A stretch of 64,000 bases of DNA from Poriferisodalis sp963663635 (GTDB lineage Bacteria; Actinomycetota; Acidimicrobiia; Acidimicrobiales; Poriferisodalaceae), in contig CAXXMY010000011.1 in NCBI GenBank assembly GCA_963663635.2, positions 496,001-560,000 of the forward strand. Direction: 5' to 3'. Below the pieces are notes generated by a model, which worked only from the letters and a program-made list of their open reading frames with translations, did no database searches and was not told the origin of the DNA. Below, piece by piece: positions 26,193-35,716 of this stretch. Position numbers and translations under genes: made by a program. How positions within the stretch are numbered: the first letter of the stretch is position 1; each line of letters starts with the position of its first letter.

Positions 26193-27488
26193 TCAGCGCC
26201 GCGAGGCGACTGCAGCGGCGTCAAGGTGATGCAGGTAGCGCTCGGGAATCTCGAACCCGAAGATGCGGGCGGAGTTGAGCCCAAGAATCTTGGCTCGCTC
26301 GCCATCGTCGAGGCGGCTCATCGTGCGCTCGATCGCTTGCGCCGAATACGGCCATGAGCCTTCGTGGTGGGGGAAGTCGTTCGCCCACAAGAAGTTGTCC
26401 ACCAGATCGTGCTCTCGAGCAAGGTCCAAGCCTGCAGCGTCATCTTGGAAGCTCGCGAAGCCCTGGCGCTTGAAGTACTCGCTGGGAAGCAACTCCAGCT
26501 TGGGACGAACCCACATGTGGTGCTTGAGATACGCCTCGTCCATGGCGCCCAGCATCCACGGCACCCAGCCGATGCCGGCCTCGATGGAACCGAATCGCAG
26601 GGTCGCGTGCCGCTCGGCCACACCCGAAGCGCAGATGTTGACGAGCGGCTCCATGGTTGGTGCGAGCGAATGCACCGCGTAGTTGATGACGGCCCCGCCC
26701 TGACTGCGAGCGGTGCGTGGGTCGCGACCCGTCGAGACGTGGAACGTGACCGGTAGACCGACATCGTCGATGCAGTCCCACAAGGGCTCGAATTCCCGCA
26801 GGTTGTAATTGGGGTCGTCGACATCGGGAGGCCCGAAGACGGGCTTGCACGGCAAGCTCAGTCCCTTGAAACCGAGCGCCCCACAACGCTGGATCTCGGC
26901 GATCGCCTTGTCCAGCGCTGCGGGAGCAATGCAGGCCATCGGCGCCAGCTGGTCGTTGTAGGCCTCGAACTCCTCCCAGGCCCATTCGTTGTAGGCGCGG
27001 CACATCGCATGGCTGAAGTCGGCGTCGGGCGTCGCCCAGATAGTCAGGCCCTTGTTCGGGAACAGAATCTCGGCGTCACAGCCGTCCAGCGCCAGATCGC
27101 GCACTCGTGCCTCGGGATCGCGACCTGATCGGTTGCGCAGCTTCTCGTGGCCCTCGAACGGCTTCGTCCAATTGAGCTTGGCCGGACGGAAGCCCTCCGC
27201 GGTCTGGAAGAATTGCTCCTCAGAAGTGTCGTTTCCGGCTGCGTCCCTGCCGCCCTTGCCGTGGGGATCCATGTCCTTGCTGACGGCAATGGTCGGCAGC
27301 CGATGGTGATACTCGGGGTCGATGCGGTCGAGGAGAAACGTGTTCGGCTCCTGGACGTGACCATCGGCAGAGCACATGAAGAACTTGTCGGCAGAGTCCG
27401 GTCGCGCCGACCGCAGCCAGCCCGCGTCGCCGGGCGTTTCGAGACGCCACTCGTTGTTGATGTCGGGTTCCGGGATGAGCGTCGTCAT
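26193..27488 (-). CDS. Amidohydrolase-2 (ACMSD-like) family hydrolase/decarboxylase
   Basis: The 431-residue protein belongs to the amidohydrolase-2 group. The first metal motif is CSADGHVQEP, an altered form of DxHxxE. PLPVTFHVSTG-type His, the SIEAGIGWVPW segment with its conserved Glu, and NDFPHHEGSWP with the catalytic Asp follow. Related proteins hydrolyse or decarboxylate small cyclic or aromatic acids; the substrate is unknown. It follows the CobW-type gene by 15 bases, suggesting that the GTPase could serve it as a metal chaperone. Confidence 0.85.
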   Translation of the reverse strand: MTTLIPEPDINNEWRLETPGDAGWLRSARPDSADKFFMCSADGHVQEPNTFLLDRIDPEYHHRLPTIAVSKDMDPHGKGGRDAAGNDTSEEQFFQTAEGFRPAKLNWTKPFEGHEKLRNRSGRDPEARVRDLALDGCDAEILFPNKGLTIWATPDADFSHAMCRAYNEWAWEEFEAYNDQLAPMACIAPAALDKAIAEIQRCGALGFKGLSLPCKPVFGPPDVDDPNYNLREFEPLWDCIDDVGLPVTFHVSTGRDPRTARSQGGAVINYAVHSLAPTMEPLVNICASGVAERHATLRFGSIEAGIGWVPWMLGAMDEAYLKHHMWVRPKLELLPSEYFKRQGFASFQDDAAGLDLAREHDLVDNFLWANDFPHHEGSWPYSAQAIERTMSRLDDGERAKILGLNSARIFGFEIPERYLHHLDAAAVASRR

Positions 27489-27503
27489 GTCAGCGCTCCA
27501 AGG

Positions 27504-28538
27504 TCAGTGTTGCGGGCACGGCTCGGACGGAGTCGGCCGAGCTTGTGACGAGTCTGGCACGCCAAGGCTTCGGATCAGCCAGTCCCGTTGTAGCGAGCCG
27601 CGTCGAGCAATCACACTGACGACCCAGCGTCGATGCGGTTCGCTTGAGGTCATAGCGGTTCGCTGGCCGACCGATTGGATCTCGTAGTCAGCGCTCGAAC
27701 CGGGAGTATTGCTCGCGTCGTCAACGTCGAAGATGCGCACGAGTCCCTTCAGGCGCACGACGCCCTTGGGCAGATTGTCGAGCAACGCGCGGATGCGTGC
27801 GCCGGGGACTGGTGCATCCAGCGTGATGGTCTTGGACTCGAAGAGGTCTTCGGCGTGATCGTGCATATGGCGGTCGGCAGCGTCGGGCGCCGTGCGCGGC
27901 TCGTCGAGCGCAGTGATCCCGGTATTCACCGAGCCGAAGACATCGGCTGGCGCATCGAACAACACGTCCGCTGGCACAGCAGCCTGACGCGCCCGCACCA
28001 CCGCGGCACGCGGGGAAGTGTCGTGCAGCCAATCGCACAGCTCATCGACGTCAGTTGTGCTAGTGAGCAGGTCGATCTTGTTGAGCACCAGCAAATCGGC
28101 CGCCGCCAGCTGCCTGCGGACGGTGTCTGCCACCCAGCGATCTTCGGCCAGCCGCTGCACCTGCTCGGCATCGGCAACGACGACAACTGCGTCGAGTCGC
28201 AAGCCGGGCGTGTGACCGTACGCAGCGATCTGGGCCGGGTCGGTAACGCCGCTGGCCTCGATGAGGAGTCGTGCCGGGGGAGTGCCGGCAGAGCGGATCT
28301 GCATCAGCGCAGCGGCGAAGCCGTCCGCGAGGGTGCAGCAGATGCATCCGTTGGCCAGCGTCAGCTTGTCACCCTCGGCTGCGACGATGAGGTCTTCGTC
28401 AATGGAGATCTCGCCGAAGTCGTTGACGATCACGGCAATGCGCTCATCGGACGTGCGCAGCACGTGATTGACGAGCGTCGTCTTGCCAGCGCCGAGGTAG
28501 CCGCCCACCACGGTCACCGGGATTCGCTGCTCGCTCAT
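27504..28538 (-). CDS. CobW/COG0523-type metallochaperone GTPase
   Basis: The 344-residue product has a P-loop VGGYLGAGKTT (11-21), the G3-neighbouring metal motif NGCICCTL with CxCC at 65-68, the EASGVTDPAQIAAYG segment, NKIDLL for guanine specificity, and a C-terminal CobW domain that begins in the DAPVPGARIRALLDNLPKGVVRLKG region. COG0523 proteins load zinc or cobalt into target enzymes. A His-rich stretch (RHMHDH) lies between the domains. ATG at 28538 was chosen; upstream in-frame codons would run into the preceding amidohydrolase gene. Likely co-transcribed with both amidohydrolases. Confidence 0.9.
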   Translation of the reverse strand: MSEQRIPVTVVGGYLGAGKTTLVNHVLRTSDERIAVIVNDFGEISIDEDLIVAAEGDKLTLANGCICCTLADGFAAALMQIRSAGTPPARLLIEASGVTDPAQIAAYGHTPGLRLDAVVVVADAEQVQRLAEDRWVADTVRRQLAAADLLVLNKIDLLTSTTDVDELCDWLHDTSPRAAVVRARQAAVPADVLFDAPADVFGSVNTGITALDEPRTAPDAADRHMHDHAEDLFESKTITLDAPVPGARIRALLDNLPKGVVRLKGLVRIFDVDDASNTPGSSADYEIQSVGQRTAMTSSEPHRRWVVSVIARRGSLQRDWLIRSLGVPDSSQARPTPSEPCPQH

Positions 28539-28584
28539 GACGCTGTCTTCACGGCTGGACTCAGATCCGGTGCCCAGAGGGCAG

Positions 28585-29907
28585 TTAGTTCTCGCTGATT
28601 TTGGCCGGCTGTGGCACGCCGCCGAGCACGGTGCCCCACACCCCGATGTCATGCAGCGTCATCGGGTCGACACTGAGCGGGTCGTCTTCCAGCACCGCGA
28701 AGTCGGCCAGCTTCCCGGCTTCGATGCTGCCGACCTCCGCGTCCAACTTGAGCTGCCGGGCTGCGTCGATGGTGATCGCCCGCAGCGCCTCCGGAATCCC
28801 GATGCGCTCGTGCGGTCCGAGCACCTCGCCCGAAGCCGTCACCCGGTTGACCGCACACCATGCGGTGTGCAGGTGACCGAGCGGCGTGATGGGCGAGTCA
28901 GAGTGAATCGAGAAGCTCGCGCCTTCGGCCAGCGCCGTGCCGTAGGCGTCCATGCGCGCCGCTCGCTCGGGGCCCACCGTCGCGTCACGGTGCTGGTCAC
29001 CCCAATTGAAGATGTGGTTGGCAAAGATGTTGGCGCACATCCCCAGCGCCGCCATGCGCCTGTACTGCGCGGGTGTCGTCAGCCACAGGCCGTTGCCGAT
29101 GTGCCCTGGCGGCGCCTTGTAGTAGTGCGGCCAGCTGATCCGGGCCGTAAAACCCTGGATGGAGCCGTCCAGGATGAGCTTGACGATGCCGAACCGCAGC
29201 TTCGAGGTCTGCTCGCCCACCAGCCGTGCGCCCAGCTCAGCCAATTCGTCCGGGCCGGCTGGCGCCCCAAAGAAGTTCGACAGCGCCACCATCACCCGAG
29301 CTGGGTATTCGGGATCGCTCGTCACCTTCTTCCAATTGTCGAGCTGGGTTGTGTCCCACAGCTGCGTCGTGCCGAGATCGGTCAGCAACGTGTGGCCGGC
29401 GTTGCGGGCTTCCTCGGCGTAGCGCCAGCGGGCGGCCTCGGTGCGGTTTGCGGCCATCATCTCGACGAAGGCGTCGCCGGCCAGCATCATCCCCGCGGGT
29501 TCGTGCAGCTCGCCGTTCGGCAGGCCGTCGCCACGGAGTTCCGCGAGCGCCTGGCGGAGTCGTGCGAGCACATCGTCGATGGACTTGCAGCCCGGCCACA
29601 GACGGCCTTGGGGATCCCGACGGTCGAAGAAGCCCACGTATGTGAAGCTCCACAAGCCGCCCGACATGACATGGCAGTGCGCTTAGATAAACCCCGGCAG
29701 GAGAACGTGTTCGCAGAATCGATCGTCGACGCGATGGCTGCCCCATGACGCTAGGTCCGCCGCGCTGCCCACGCCCAGGATGCGCTCGCCCGAAACAGCG
29801 ACGGCGTCGCCGTCGGGGAATGCAGGGTTCATCGTGATGACCCGGCGCGCCGGGTAGATCACGAACGGTTCGGATGCGCCAGAGTCCCCAGACGCGGGTG
29901 CGTGCAT
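28585..29907 (-). pseudogene. Decayed amidohydrolase-3 (YtcJ-like) gene
   Basis: One reading frame runs from ATG 29907 (overlapping the oppF stop, ATGA) to 28585 but is cut by TAA at 29683-29685. The stop falls in the metal-binding motif: LLPGFI, stop, AHCHVMSGG, where the family has a Glu or Asp before AHxH. Later motifs survive (HSDSPITPLGHL; GSIEAGKLADFAVLEDDPL), but two blocks expected in the family are missing: the RPV..H..VNS region before GELHEPAGM, and the HAIGD/RIEH region before RRMAALGM. The total of 440 codons is about 100 short. A remaining frame of 360 residues could start at 29667 but lacks the HxH ligands, so it should be inactive. Confidence 0.85.
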
Positions 29908-30824
29908 CAGTCTTGCGCCACGAAGTGGCCAGGTTCGACCTCGGTGAGCACGACTGGCTTTGGCGCCGTGCCGGGCTCGAACACCGGGCTCGGGATTTCG
30001 TCGGTGCGCACCGACCGATCAGTGCGGCGCTGCCGCGGGTCGGCGATCGGCACGGCGTCCAGCAGCCGCTGGGTGTACGAGCGGGTCGGATTTTCGAAGA
30101 TCGCCTGCCGCGGCCCCAGCTCGACGATCTGCCCGAGATACATGACGCCTACTCGATGCGCGATGCGCTCGACGACTGCGAGGTCGTGGCTGATGAACAG
30201 GTACGACAGCCCGAGTTCTTCTTGCAGGTCCATCATCAGGTTGATGACTTGCGCCTGGATCGAGACATCCAGGGCCGAAACGGCTTCGTCAGCGATCACG
30301 AGTTCGGGTCGCAGCGTCAGCGCTCGGGCGATACAGATCCGCTGGCGCTGCCCGCCCGAGAACTGGTGCGGGTATTGCGACATGTCGTCGGGGGACATCC
30401 CAACGCGCTGAAGCAGCGCAGCCACGACGTCGTCGATGTCGCGACGGGGTACGGCCCGATGGATCTCGAGCGGTTCGCCGATGGCCTTGCCGATGGGTCG
30501 ACGCGGGTCCAGGCTGGCGAATGGGTCTTGGAACACGATCTGCACCTTGCGCCGGTGCGGGCGCAACTCGCGCGGCCCCAGACTGGTGATGTCGGTTCCG
30601 TCGAGGCGGATCGTGCCGCTCGTGGGGTCAAGCAACCGGATGATGAGGTACGCAAGCGTGGACTTTCCGCAGCCGCTTTCGCCCACAATCGCGAGTGTCT
30701 CGCCGCGGCCGACCTGAAGGCTGACCTGCTCGACGGCATGGACACGCGCTTTGCCGGGAGCCGGGAAGTGCTTGGTCAGCGCTTCGACCTCGACGATCGG
30801 CGTTGCGGCGGCTGGCGTGTTCAT
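29907..30824 (-). CDS. Oligopeptide/dipeptide ABC transporter ATP-binding protein (OppF type)
   Basis: The 305-residue protein has Walker A GESGCGKST, the Q-loop VFQDPFASLDPR, signature FSGGQRQRICIARAL, Walker B LVIADEAVSALDVS, and the peptide-family C-terminal tail (RSYTQRLLDAVPIADPRQR). Its ATG overlaps the stop of the OppD-type gene, and its own stop overlaps the amidohydrolase start, so it sits in one tightly coupled operon. It appears intact although partners in the operon are broken. Confidence 0.93.
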   Translation of the reverse strand: MNTPAAATPIVEVEALTKHFPAPGKARVHAVEQVSLQVGRGETLAIVGESGCGKSTLAYLIIRLLDPTSGTIRLDGTDITSLGPRELRPHRRKVQIVFQDPFASLDPRRPIGKAIGEPLEIHRAVPRRDIDDVVAALLQRVGMSPDDMSQYPHQFSGGQRQRICIARALTLRPELVIADEAVSALDVSIQAQVINLMMDLQEELGLSYLFISHDLAVVERIAHRVGVMYLGQIVELGPRQAIFENPTRSYTQRLLDAVPIADPRQRRTDRSVRTDEIPSPVFEPGTAPKPVVLTEVEPGHFVAQD

Positions 30825-31774
30825 GCGTCCACGACCGGGTCAGAAGTCGCCTCAGCGACGGGTTCGGGGTCGTCGAATTCGCCCGCATCGAGCAACTCGA
30901 AACGACGGGGCTCGCTCTCGCCGGTCATTGAGCCGAGCCGCGGCACCGCCGCGAGGAGCGATCGTGTGTAGGTCTCCTGTGGCCGTTCAAAAATGTCGTG
31001 GACTTCGCCGCGTTCGACCAGTTGCGACGCTTGCATGACCACGACCTCATCCGCGATCTCGGCGACGACGCCCATGTCGTGGGTGATGATCAGCACCGCT
31101 GCACCCGTCTCGCGCTGCATCTCAGCCATCAACGCCAGGATCTGCGCCTGGATCGTCACGTCGAGAGCGGTTGTGGGCTCATCGGCGATGAGAATCGCCG
31201 GGTCGCATGCGAGCGCCATGGCAATCATCACCCGCTGGCGCATGCCGCCTGACATCTCGTGGGGGTACTGGTCGATGCGGCGCGTGGCGTCGGGAATCCG
31301 GACGCGGTCGAGCATTTCAAGGGTTCGCCGGCGGGCCTGGGCGCGATTCATGCCGCGGTGCAGGCGCAACGCCTCGCCGATCTGGCTGCCGACGGTGTAC
31401 ACGGGGTTCAGGCTCGTCAGCGGTTCCTGGAAGATCATCGAGATCCGGTCTCCGCGTATGGCGCGCATCTGCGGTTCGGCGAGCTTGAGCAGATCGACAA
31501 CCTGCCCGTCGTCGTGCCGGAACAGCACCTCCCCGCTGTCGATGGTGGCTCTCGTCCCGATCTCGATGAGCCGCATGATCGACAGAGCGGTCACCGACTT
31601 GCCCGAACCCGATTCGCCCACCACCGCGAGTGTGCCGCCATCGTGGAGATTGAAGCCGACATCGTTCACCGCGGTGAACGCGTCGAAACGGACCGTGAGT
31701 CCCCGAACCGAGAGCCTCGGAGCATCGTTCGCGGTGTCGGTCGCCATTGGGGCCGCTGGGCTGGCGTCATTCAC
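30821..31774 (-). CDS. Oligopeptide/dipeptide ABC transporter ATP-binding protein (OppD type)
   Basis: The 317-residue product carries Walker A GESGSGKSV, MIFQEPLTSLNPVYTVG as Q-loop, signature MSGGMRQRVMIAMAL and Walker B ILIADEPTTALDVT. The C-terminal tail PQETYTRSLLAAVPRLGS is typical of the OppD/DppD group, some of which bind an Fe-S cluster, but no cysteine cluster is seen here. GTG start at 31774, three bases after the permease remnant. Intact. Confidence 0.93.
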   Translation of the reverse strand: MNDASPAAPMATDTANDAPRLSVRGLTVRFDAFTAVNDVGFNLHDGGTLAVVGESGSGKSVTALSIMRLIEIGTRATIDSGEVLFRHDDGQVVDLLKLAEPQMRAIRGDRISMIFQEPLTSLNPVYTVGSQIGEALRLHRGMNRAQARRRTLEMLDRVRIPDATRRIDQYPHEMSGGMRQRVMIAMALACDPAILIADEPTTALDVTIQAQILALMAEMQRETGAAVLIITHDMGVVAEIADEVVVMQASQLVERGEVHDIFERPQETYTRSLLAAVPRLGSMTGESEPRRFELLDAGEFDDPEPVAEATSDPVVDA

Positions 31775-31777
31775 GGC

Positions 31778-32219
31778 TCAGCGTCCCCGCAGCTTGGGGT
31801 TGTAAGCGTCCTGCAGGCCGTCGCCAATGAGACTGAAGCTCAGCACCGTGACGAAGTTTGCCAAACCGGGAAACGTCACCGACCACCACGCAGTCAGGAA
31901 GTTGCCGCGATTCAGCCCGATCATGAGTCCCCAGTTGGTGTTGTTCGGATCACCGAGACCGAGGAATGCCAAGCCGGCCTCGAACAGGATCGCTGCGGCC
32001 ATTGCGGCGACCGTCAAGCTGGTCGTACAAACTCGGACCCGCAACCGTCATGAAAATCATGCCGATAAGCAGCACGACTCCCACAACCGCTGCCTTGTTC
32101 CGAACGAACAGTCGGAGGGCTTCTCGCGCGGGCAGGGCAACGGCGCCTTCAGCGACTTCGAGCGCCGTCGGTGCGACCGGGTCAGCCGGCGTCGACATCT
32201 CAGGCACGGGAACGCTCAC
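31778..32219 (-). pseudogene. Peptide ABC permease (OppC type), internally deleted
   Basis: The first 65 or so codons encode a normal OppC N terminus (LRLFVRNKAAVVGVVLLIGMI, first helix). The frame then ends out of phase, and the family resumes one frame over with LTVAAMAAAILFEAGLAFLGLG and the C-terminal helices to the stop. The join is at about 32016-32018. Between YDQ and LTV roughly 170-190 residues of the usual 300 are missing, including the EAA permease loop. The gene cannot make a working permease. The GTG at 32219 overlaps the end of oppB by 20 bases; an ATG at 32198 is the likelier original start. Confidence 0.9.
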
Positions 32220-33183
32220 GAATCCGGATGCGCGGATCGATGGCGGCGTAGAGCAAGTCGGTCAGCAGGTTGGCAACGATGACCATGACCGACGACACGA
32301 GCAGCACGCCCAATAGGACCGACGTGTCCCGCCGCAGTATCGAGTCGAACGCGAGCCGCCCGAGGCCTGGCCAGTTGAACACCGTCTCGACCAGCAGCGC
32401 TCCTGACAGCAGTGCACCGAACTGCAAGCCGACCACGGTGACCACGGGAATAATCGCATTGCGCAGTGCATGCTTGTACATGACGCTCGACTCGCTCAGC
32501 CCCTTGGCCCGAGCAGTTCGCACGTAGTCCGACTCGAGCACTTCGAGCATCGATGCCCGTGATAGTCGGCTGTACTGCGCCAGGTAGATGAGCCCGAGCG
32601 TCAGCGCCGGCAGCACCAAGTGCTCGGCCACGTCCGCAATATTCCCCATCACACCTGGGGCGTAGCTCACGTCGTGCCAGCCCTGCACTGGCAGGAGATT
32701 CCACGCCAAGGCGAACAGGATCACCAGCATGATGCCGGTCCAGAACACCGGCATCGAGAAGCCCACCAATGCCAGCACGGTGGCTCCGTGGCTGAGCGGG
32801 CTTTCCGGACGGCGGGCAGTGAAGACGCCCACCAGCGTTCCCGCCGCGACGGCGAAGGTCAGCGCAGTGCCGACGAGCAGCACTGTTGGCCAAAGCCGAT
32901 TGACGATCAGTGAGCTGACGGATTGGTTGAAGAAGTACGAATCGCCCAGGTCGCCGGTTGCGACTCGGCCGACATACGACGCGAGCTGCACCATGACCGG
33001 CCGGTCGAGCCCGTATTGGGCGCGGATTTCCTCCAGCAACTCAGGGTCGCCTGCCCCGCTCTCGCCCACGATGACCGTGGCCGGATCTCCGGGCGTGATG
33101 TGAATGAGCAGAAAATTGAGCGCGACCACAGCCAAGATCAGACCGAGCGCCTGGACGATCCTGGCTGCGATCGATCTCAGCAT
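32200..33183 (-). CDS. Peptide ABC transporter permease (OppB type)
   Basis: The 327-residue product is complete and has the family features: LNFLLIHITPGDPA near the N terminus, QYGLDRPVMVQLASYVGRVATGDLGDSYF, six membrane helices, the EAA-loop DYVRTARAKGLSESSVMYKHALRNAIIP, and the FNWPGLGRLAFDSILRRD end. It forms a membrane half that should pair with the OppC-type permease, which here is destroyed. No other OppC candidate is in the window, so the transporter is probably silent unless a paralogue substitutes. Confidence 0.93.
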   Translation of the reverse strand: MLRSIAARIVQALGLILAVVALNFLLIHITPGDPATVIVGESGAGDPELLEEIRAQYGLDRPVMVQLASYVGRVATGDLGDSYFFNQSVSSLIVNRLWPTVLLVGTALTFAVAAGTLVGVFTARRPESPLSHGATVLALVGFSMPVFWTGIMLVILFALAWNLLPVQGWHDVSYAPGVMGNIADVAEHLVLPALTLGLIYLAQYSRLSRASMLEVLESDYVRTARAKGLSESSVMYKHALRNAIIPVVTVVGLQFGALLSGALLVETVFNWPGLGRLAFDSILRRDTSVLLGVLLVSSVMVIVANLLTDLLYAAIDPRIRIRERSRA

Positions 33184-33243
33184 TGGTGGTTGCCGGACTC
33201 CTGCGGCCGTGCCGGTCGGCCGCTTGGGGTCGCCGTCACCGGC

Positions 33244-34446
33244 TCAGCAGCCAAACCTGAAGCGAGGCTGTGTTCCTACTGGCCCATCCACACCTGATGC
33301 ATCGGCGACATCTGCCCCCCAGATGTTGTCGGTCGGCGGATTCATCACGGACGGGTTGTACGCCTGCCAGAACGGCGGTGTGGTCAAGAAGTAGATCGGG
33401 ACCTCGTCGGCCACGATGTCCTGGAACTGCGCGTAGAGCTCGGCGCGAGCGACCGGGTCCAGCTCTTGGCCCGCTGCGTTGAGGAGTCGATCGACTTCGG
33501 CGTTGGCGTAGCCGGTGTTGTTGGTCCAGATGACGCCGACTCGATTGTCGCTGAAGTAGGTGCGATGCACGCCGATCACCGGATCGCCCCAGTTCCAGAC
33601 ATTGTTGATCGTCATCTGGAAGTCGCCCCCAGAGACACGCTGCGCCCACGTCGGGAAGTCTGGCGAAACGCTGAGCTCGGTCTCGATGCCGGCTTCCTCC
33701 AGCGCCTGCACGACATATTCGGCGTAGATCATCTGCGTGGGCGGGATGTAGTCGATGCTGAGCTTCAGCTCGCCCGGACCGTATCCAGCTTCCGCCAGCA
33801 GTTCCTTCGCGCGGTCGATGTTCTTGTCGTAGTGGTTCACGCCGTCGTTGTAGAACGGGCTGGCCGTCACGATGCCCGTCGGTGCAGGGAACGTCAGGCC
33901 GAGGTCGATGACCTCTGCGAGGAACTCACGGTCGATCGCATTGCCGATGGCTTGGCGCACGCGCTTGTCCGACAGCGCCGGATCGTTCACATTGAATTCC
34001 AGCCACTGGATCTGGCCGATGGCCTCGTGGCCCTTCGCGCTGACCTCGACATCGGGATTCTCCATCAGGCGCAGCACGTTGGCTTGTGGGCCCAGGGTCG
34101 ACGACAGATGCGTGGTGCCGTTCTCGAGCCCCACCACGATTGCGGTCGGATCGGGAGTGATCTCCATCACGATCTCGTCGAGGCACGGTGTGCCTTCGAT
34201 GAAGAAGTCGTCGAACTGCTCCATTCGGATGATGGTGCCCGCCTCGAACTCGGTCAGTCGGAACGGTCCCGAGCCCACGAAGTCCTCGGTATTGCGCGGG
34301 TGCGTTTTCATGTCCTGGCCGTCATCGAAGATGTGCTTGGGGATGATCGGCAGCAAGCCGGGCGACATCGCCAGCAGGATCGCCGGGTGCGGCGTCGCGT
34401 TCCGGCCGTGGTGGTGGTCCTGATAGGGCTGTTGTCCTCCCTTGGC
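33244..34446 (-). pseudogene. Peptide ABC substrate-binding protein, 5'-truncated
   Basis: The frame matches the central and C-terminal parts of SBP family 5: PKHIFDDGQD, FVGSGPFRLTEFEAG, ALSDKRVRQAIGNAIDREFLAEVIDLG, and AQRVSGGDFQMTINNVWNWGDP. Family-like sequence continues upstream of the first Met (34368) as QPYQDHHHGRNATPHPA and stops at an in-frame TGA at 34447. About 150 N-terminal residues, including signal peptide and lipobox, are absent, so no exported protein can be made. The deletion endpoint is near 34446, where sequence turns into the intergenic region before the divergent LLM gene. Confidence 0.85.
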
Positions 34447-34596
34447 TCACGCGCCGTACAGATGACGACGGGTGCGATTGTCGGCAAGGCCCCTGTGGAC
34501 CCGGCGGTACGGTAACCGATGTCGCCACCGCAGACTTGGGGTGACACTCAATGTCCTCGGTGTCCTGCACAGCGATGCCAGCGAGGTGGTCGGCCG

Positions 34597-35709
34597 ATGA
34601 AGGTCCACTGGTTTCTGCCCACCGGCGGCGATTCACGTGACGTGCTGCCCGACGAACCGGGTGCGCATTGGCGGGCACCGTCGATGGACTACCTCGCCCA
34701 GATCGCTACTGCCTGCGATCAGCTTGGCTACGAGGGAATGCTCACGCCGTGCGGGACGATGTGCGAGGACGCGTGGCTCTCGACGATCGCCCTGGCACCG
34801 CTGACACGCCGCATCAAGTTCCTGGTGGCATTCAGGCCTGGATTTCTCTCACCCACGCTCGCCGCACAGATGGCTTCCACGTACCAGCGTCTCTCTGGTG
34901 GCCGGCTGCTGCTCAACATTGTCACCGGCGCCGAGCCCCGTGAGCTCAACCGTTTCGGCGACTGGCTCGACAAGGACACGCGCTATGCCCGAACGGGCGA
35001 GTTCCTTCAGATCGTGCGGGAGGCATGGACCGGCAAGCCGTTCGACTTCGAGGGCGACTTCTACAAGGTCGCCGGGGCGACGACCCGCGATGTGCCCGAT
35101 CCTGTGCCGCCCGTGTACTTCGGGGGAGCGTCGCCTGCGGCCGAGAGCATCGCGGCGTCCCACGTCGACGTGTATCTCGCATGGGGCGAGCCGCCCGAGA
35201 TGGTAACCGAGCGCCTGAACCGCATGCGGGCCCTCGCGGCAGACCAGGGCCGTTCGCTGCGCTTCGGCATCCGATTTCACGTGATCACGCGCCCAGACGC
35301 GGCCGATGCGTGGGCGGTCGCTGACGACATGCTCGCGCACATGAGCCCCGAGGCGATCGCCGCGGCGCAGGCCGACTTCGCCGCCACGATGTCCGAAGGC
35401 CAACGGCGCATGGCGCAACTGCACTCCCAGCAGGGCGGGCGACTCGAAATCCATCCCAATGTCTGGGCAGGCATCGGTCTTGTTCGCGGAGGCGCCGGTA
35501 CAGCGCTGGTGGGCAGCTACCGCGAGGTCGCCGACCGCATTGCCGAGTACCACGGACTGGGGTTCGACGAGTTCATCCTGTCGGGTTACCCCCACCTCGA
35601 AGAGGCCTACTGGTTCGGCGAGGGCGTCATGCCGATCCTGCGAGAGCGCGGCCTGCTCGAACCGCTCGCGCACGGTTCGCACAGCGCACTCGTGTCGTCG
35701 TTCCGGTAG
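34597..35709 (+). CDS. LLM-class flavin-dependent oxidoreductase (SsuD-like)
   Basis: The 370-residue protein is a luciferase-like monooxygenase of the alkanesulfonate/SsuD type: MKVHWFLPTGGDSRD, the EGMLTPCGTMCEDAW barrel strand, KFLVAFRPGFLSPTLAAQMA, LLLNIVTGAEPRELNRFGDW, and DEFILSGYPHLEEAYWFGEGV near the C terminus. These enzymes cleave C-S bonds of sulfonates with FMNH2, but substrate and cofactor are not fixed by sequence. ATG at 34597 follows GCGAGG; the upstream in-frame part has no homology. The glutamine amidotransferase gene follows after seven bases. Confidence 0.9.
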   Translation: MKVHWFLPTGGDSRDVLPDEPGAHWRAPSMDYLAQIATACDQLGYEGMLTPCGTMCEDAWLSTIALAPLTRRIKFLVAFRPGFLSPTLAAQMASTYQRLSGGRLLLNIVTGAEPRELNRFGDWLDKDTRYARTGEFLQIVREAWTGKPFDFEGDFYKVAGATTRDVPDPVPPVYFGGASPAAESIAASHVDVYLAWGEPPEMVTERLNRMRALAADQGRSLRFGIRFHVITRPDAADAWAVADDMLAHMSPEAIAAAQADFAATMSEGQRRMAQLHSQQGGRLEIHPNVWAGIGLVRGGAGTALVGSYREVADRIAEYHGLGFDEFILSGYPHLEEAYWFGEGVMPILRERGLLEPLAHGSHSALVSSFR

Positions 35710-35716
35710 GTGCCGC

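Noticed and set aside
29683..29685. Stop-codon recoding (readthrough of TAA) in the amidohydrolase
   Set aside because: TAA is used as a normal stop elsewhere in the window and the same gene has other missing blocks, so decay is simpler.
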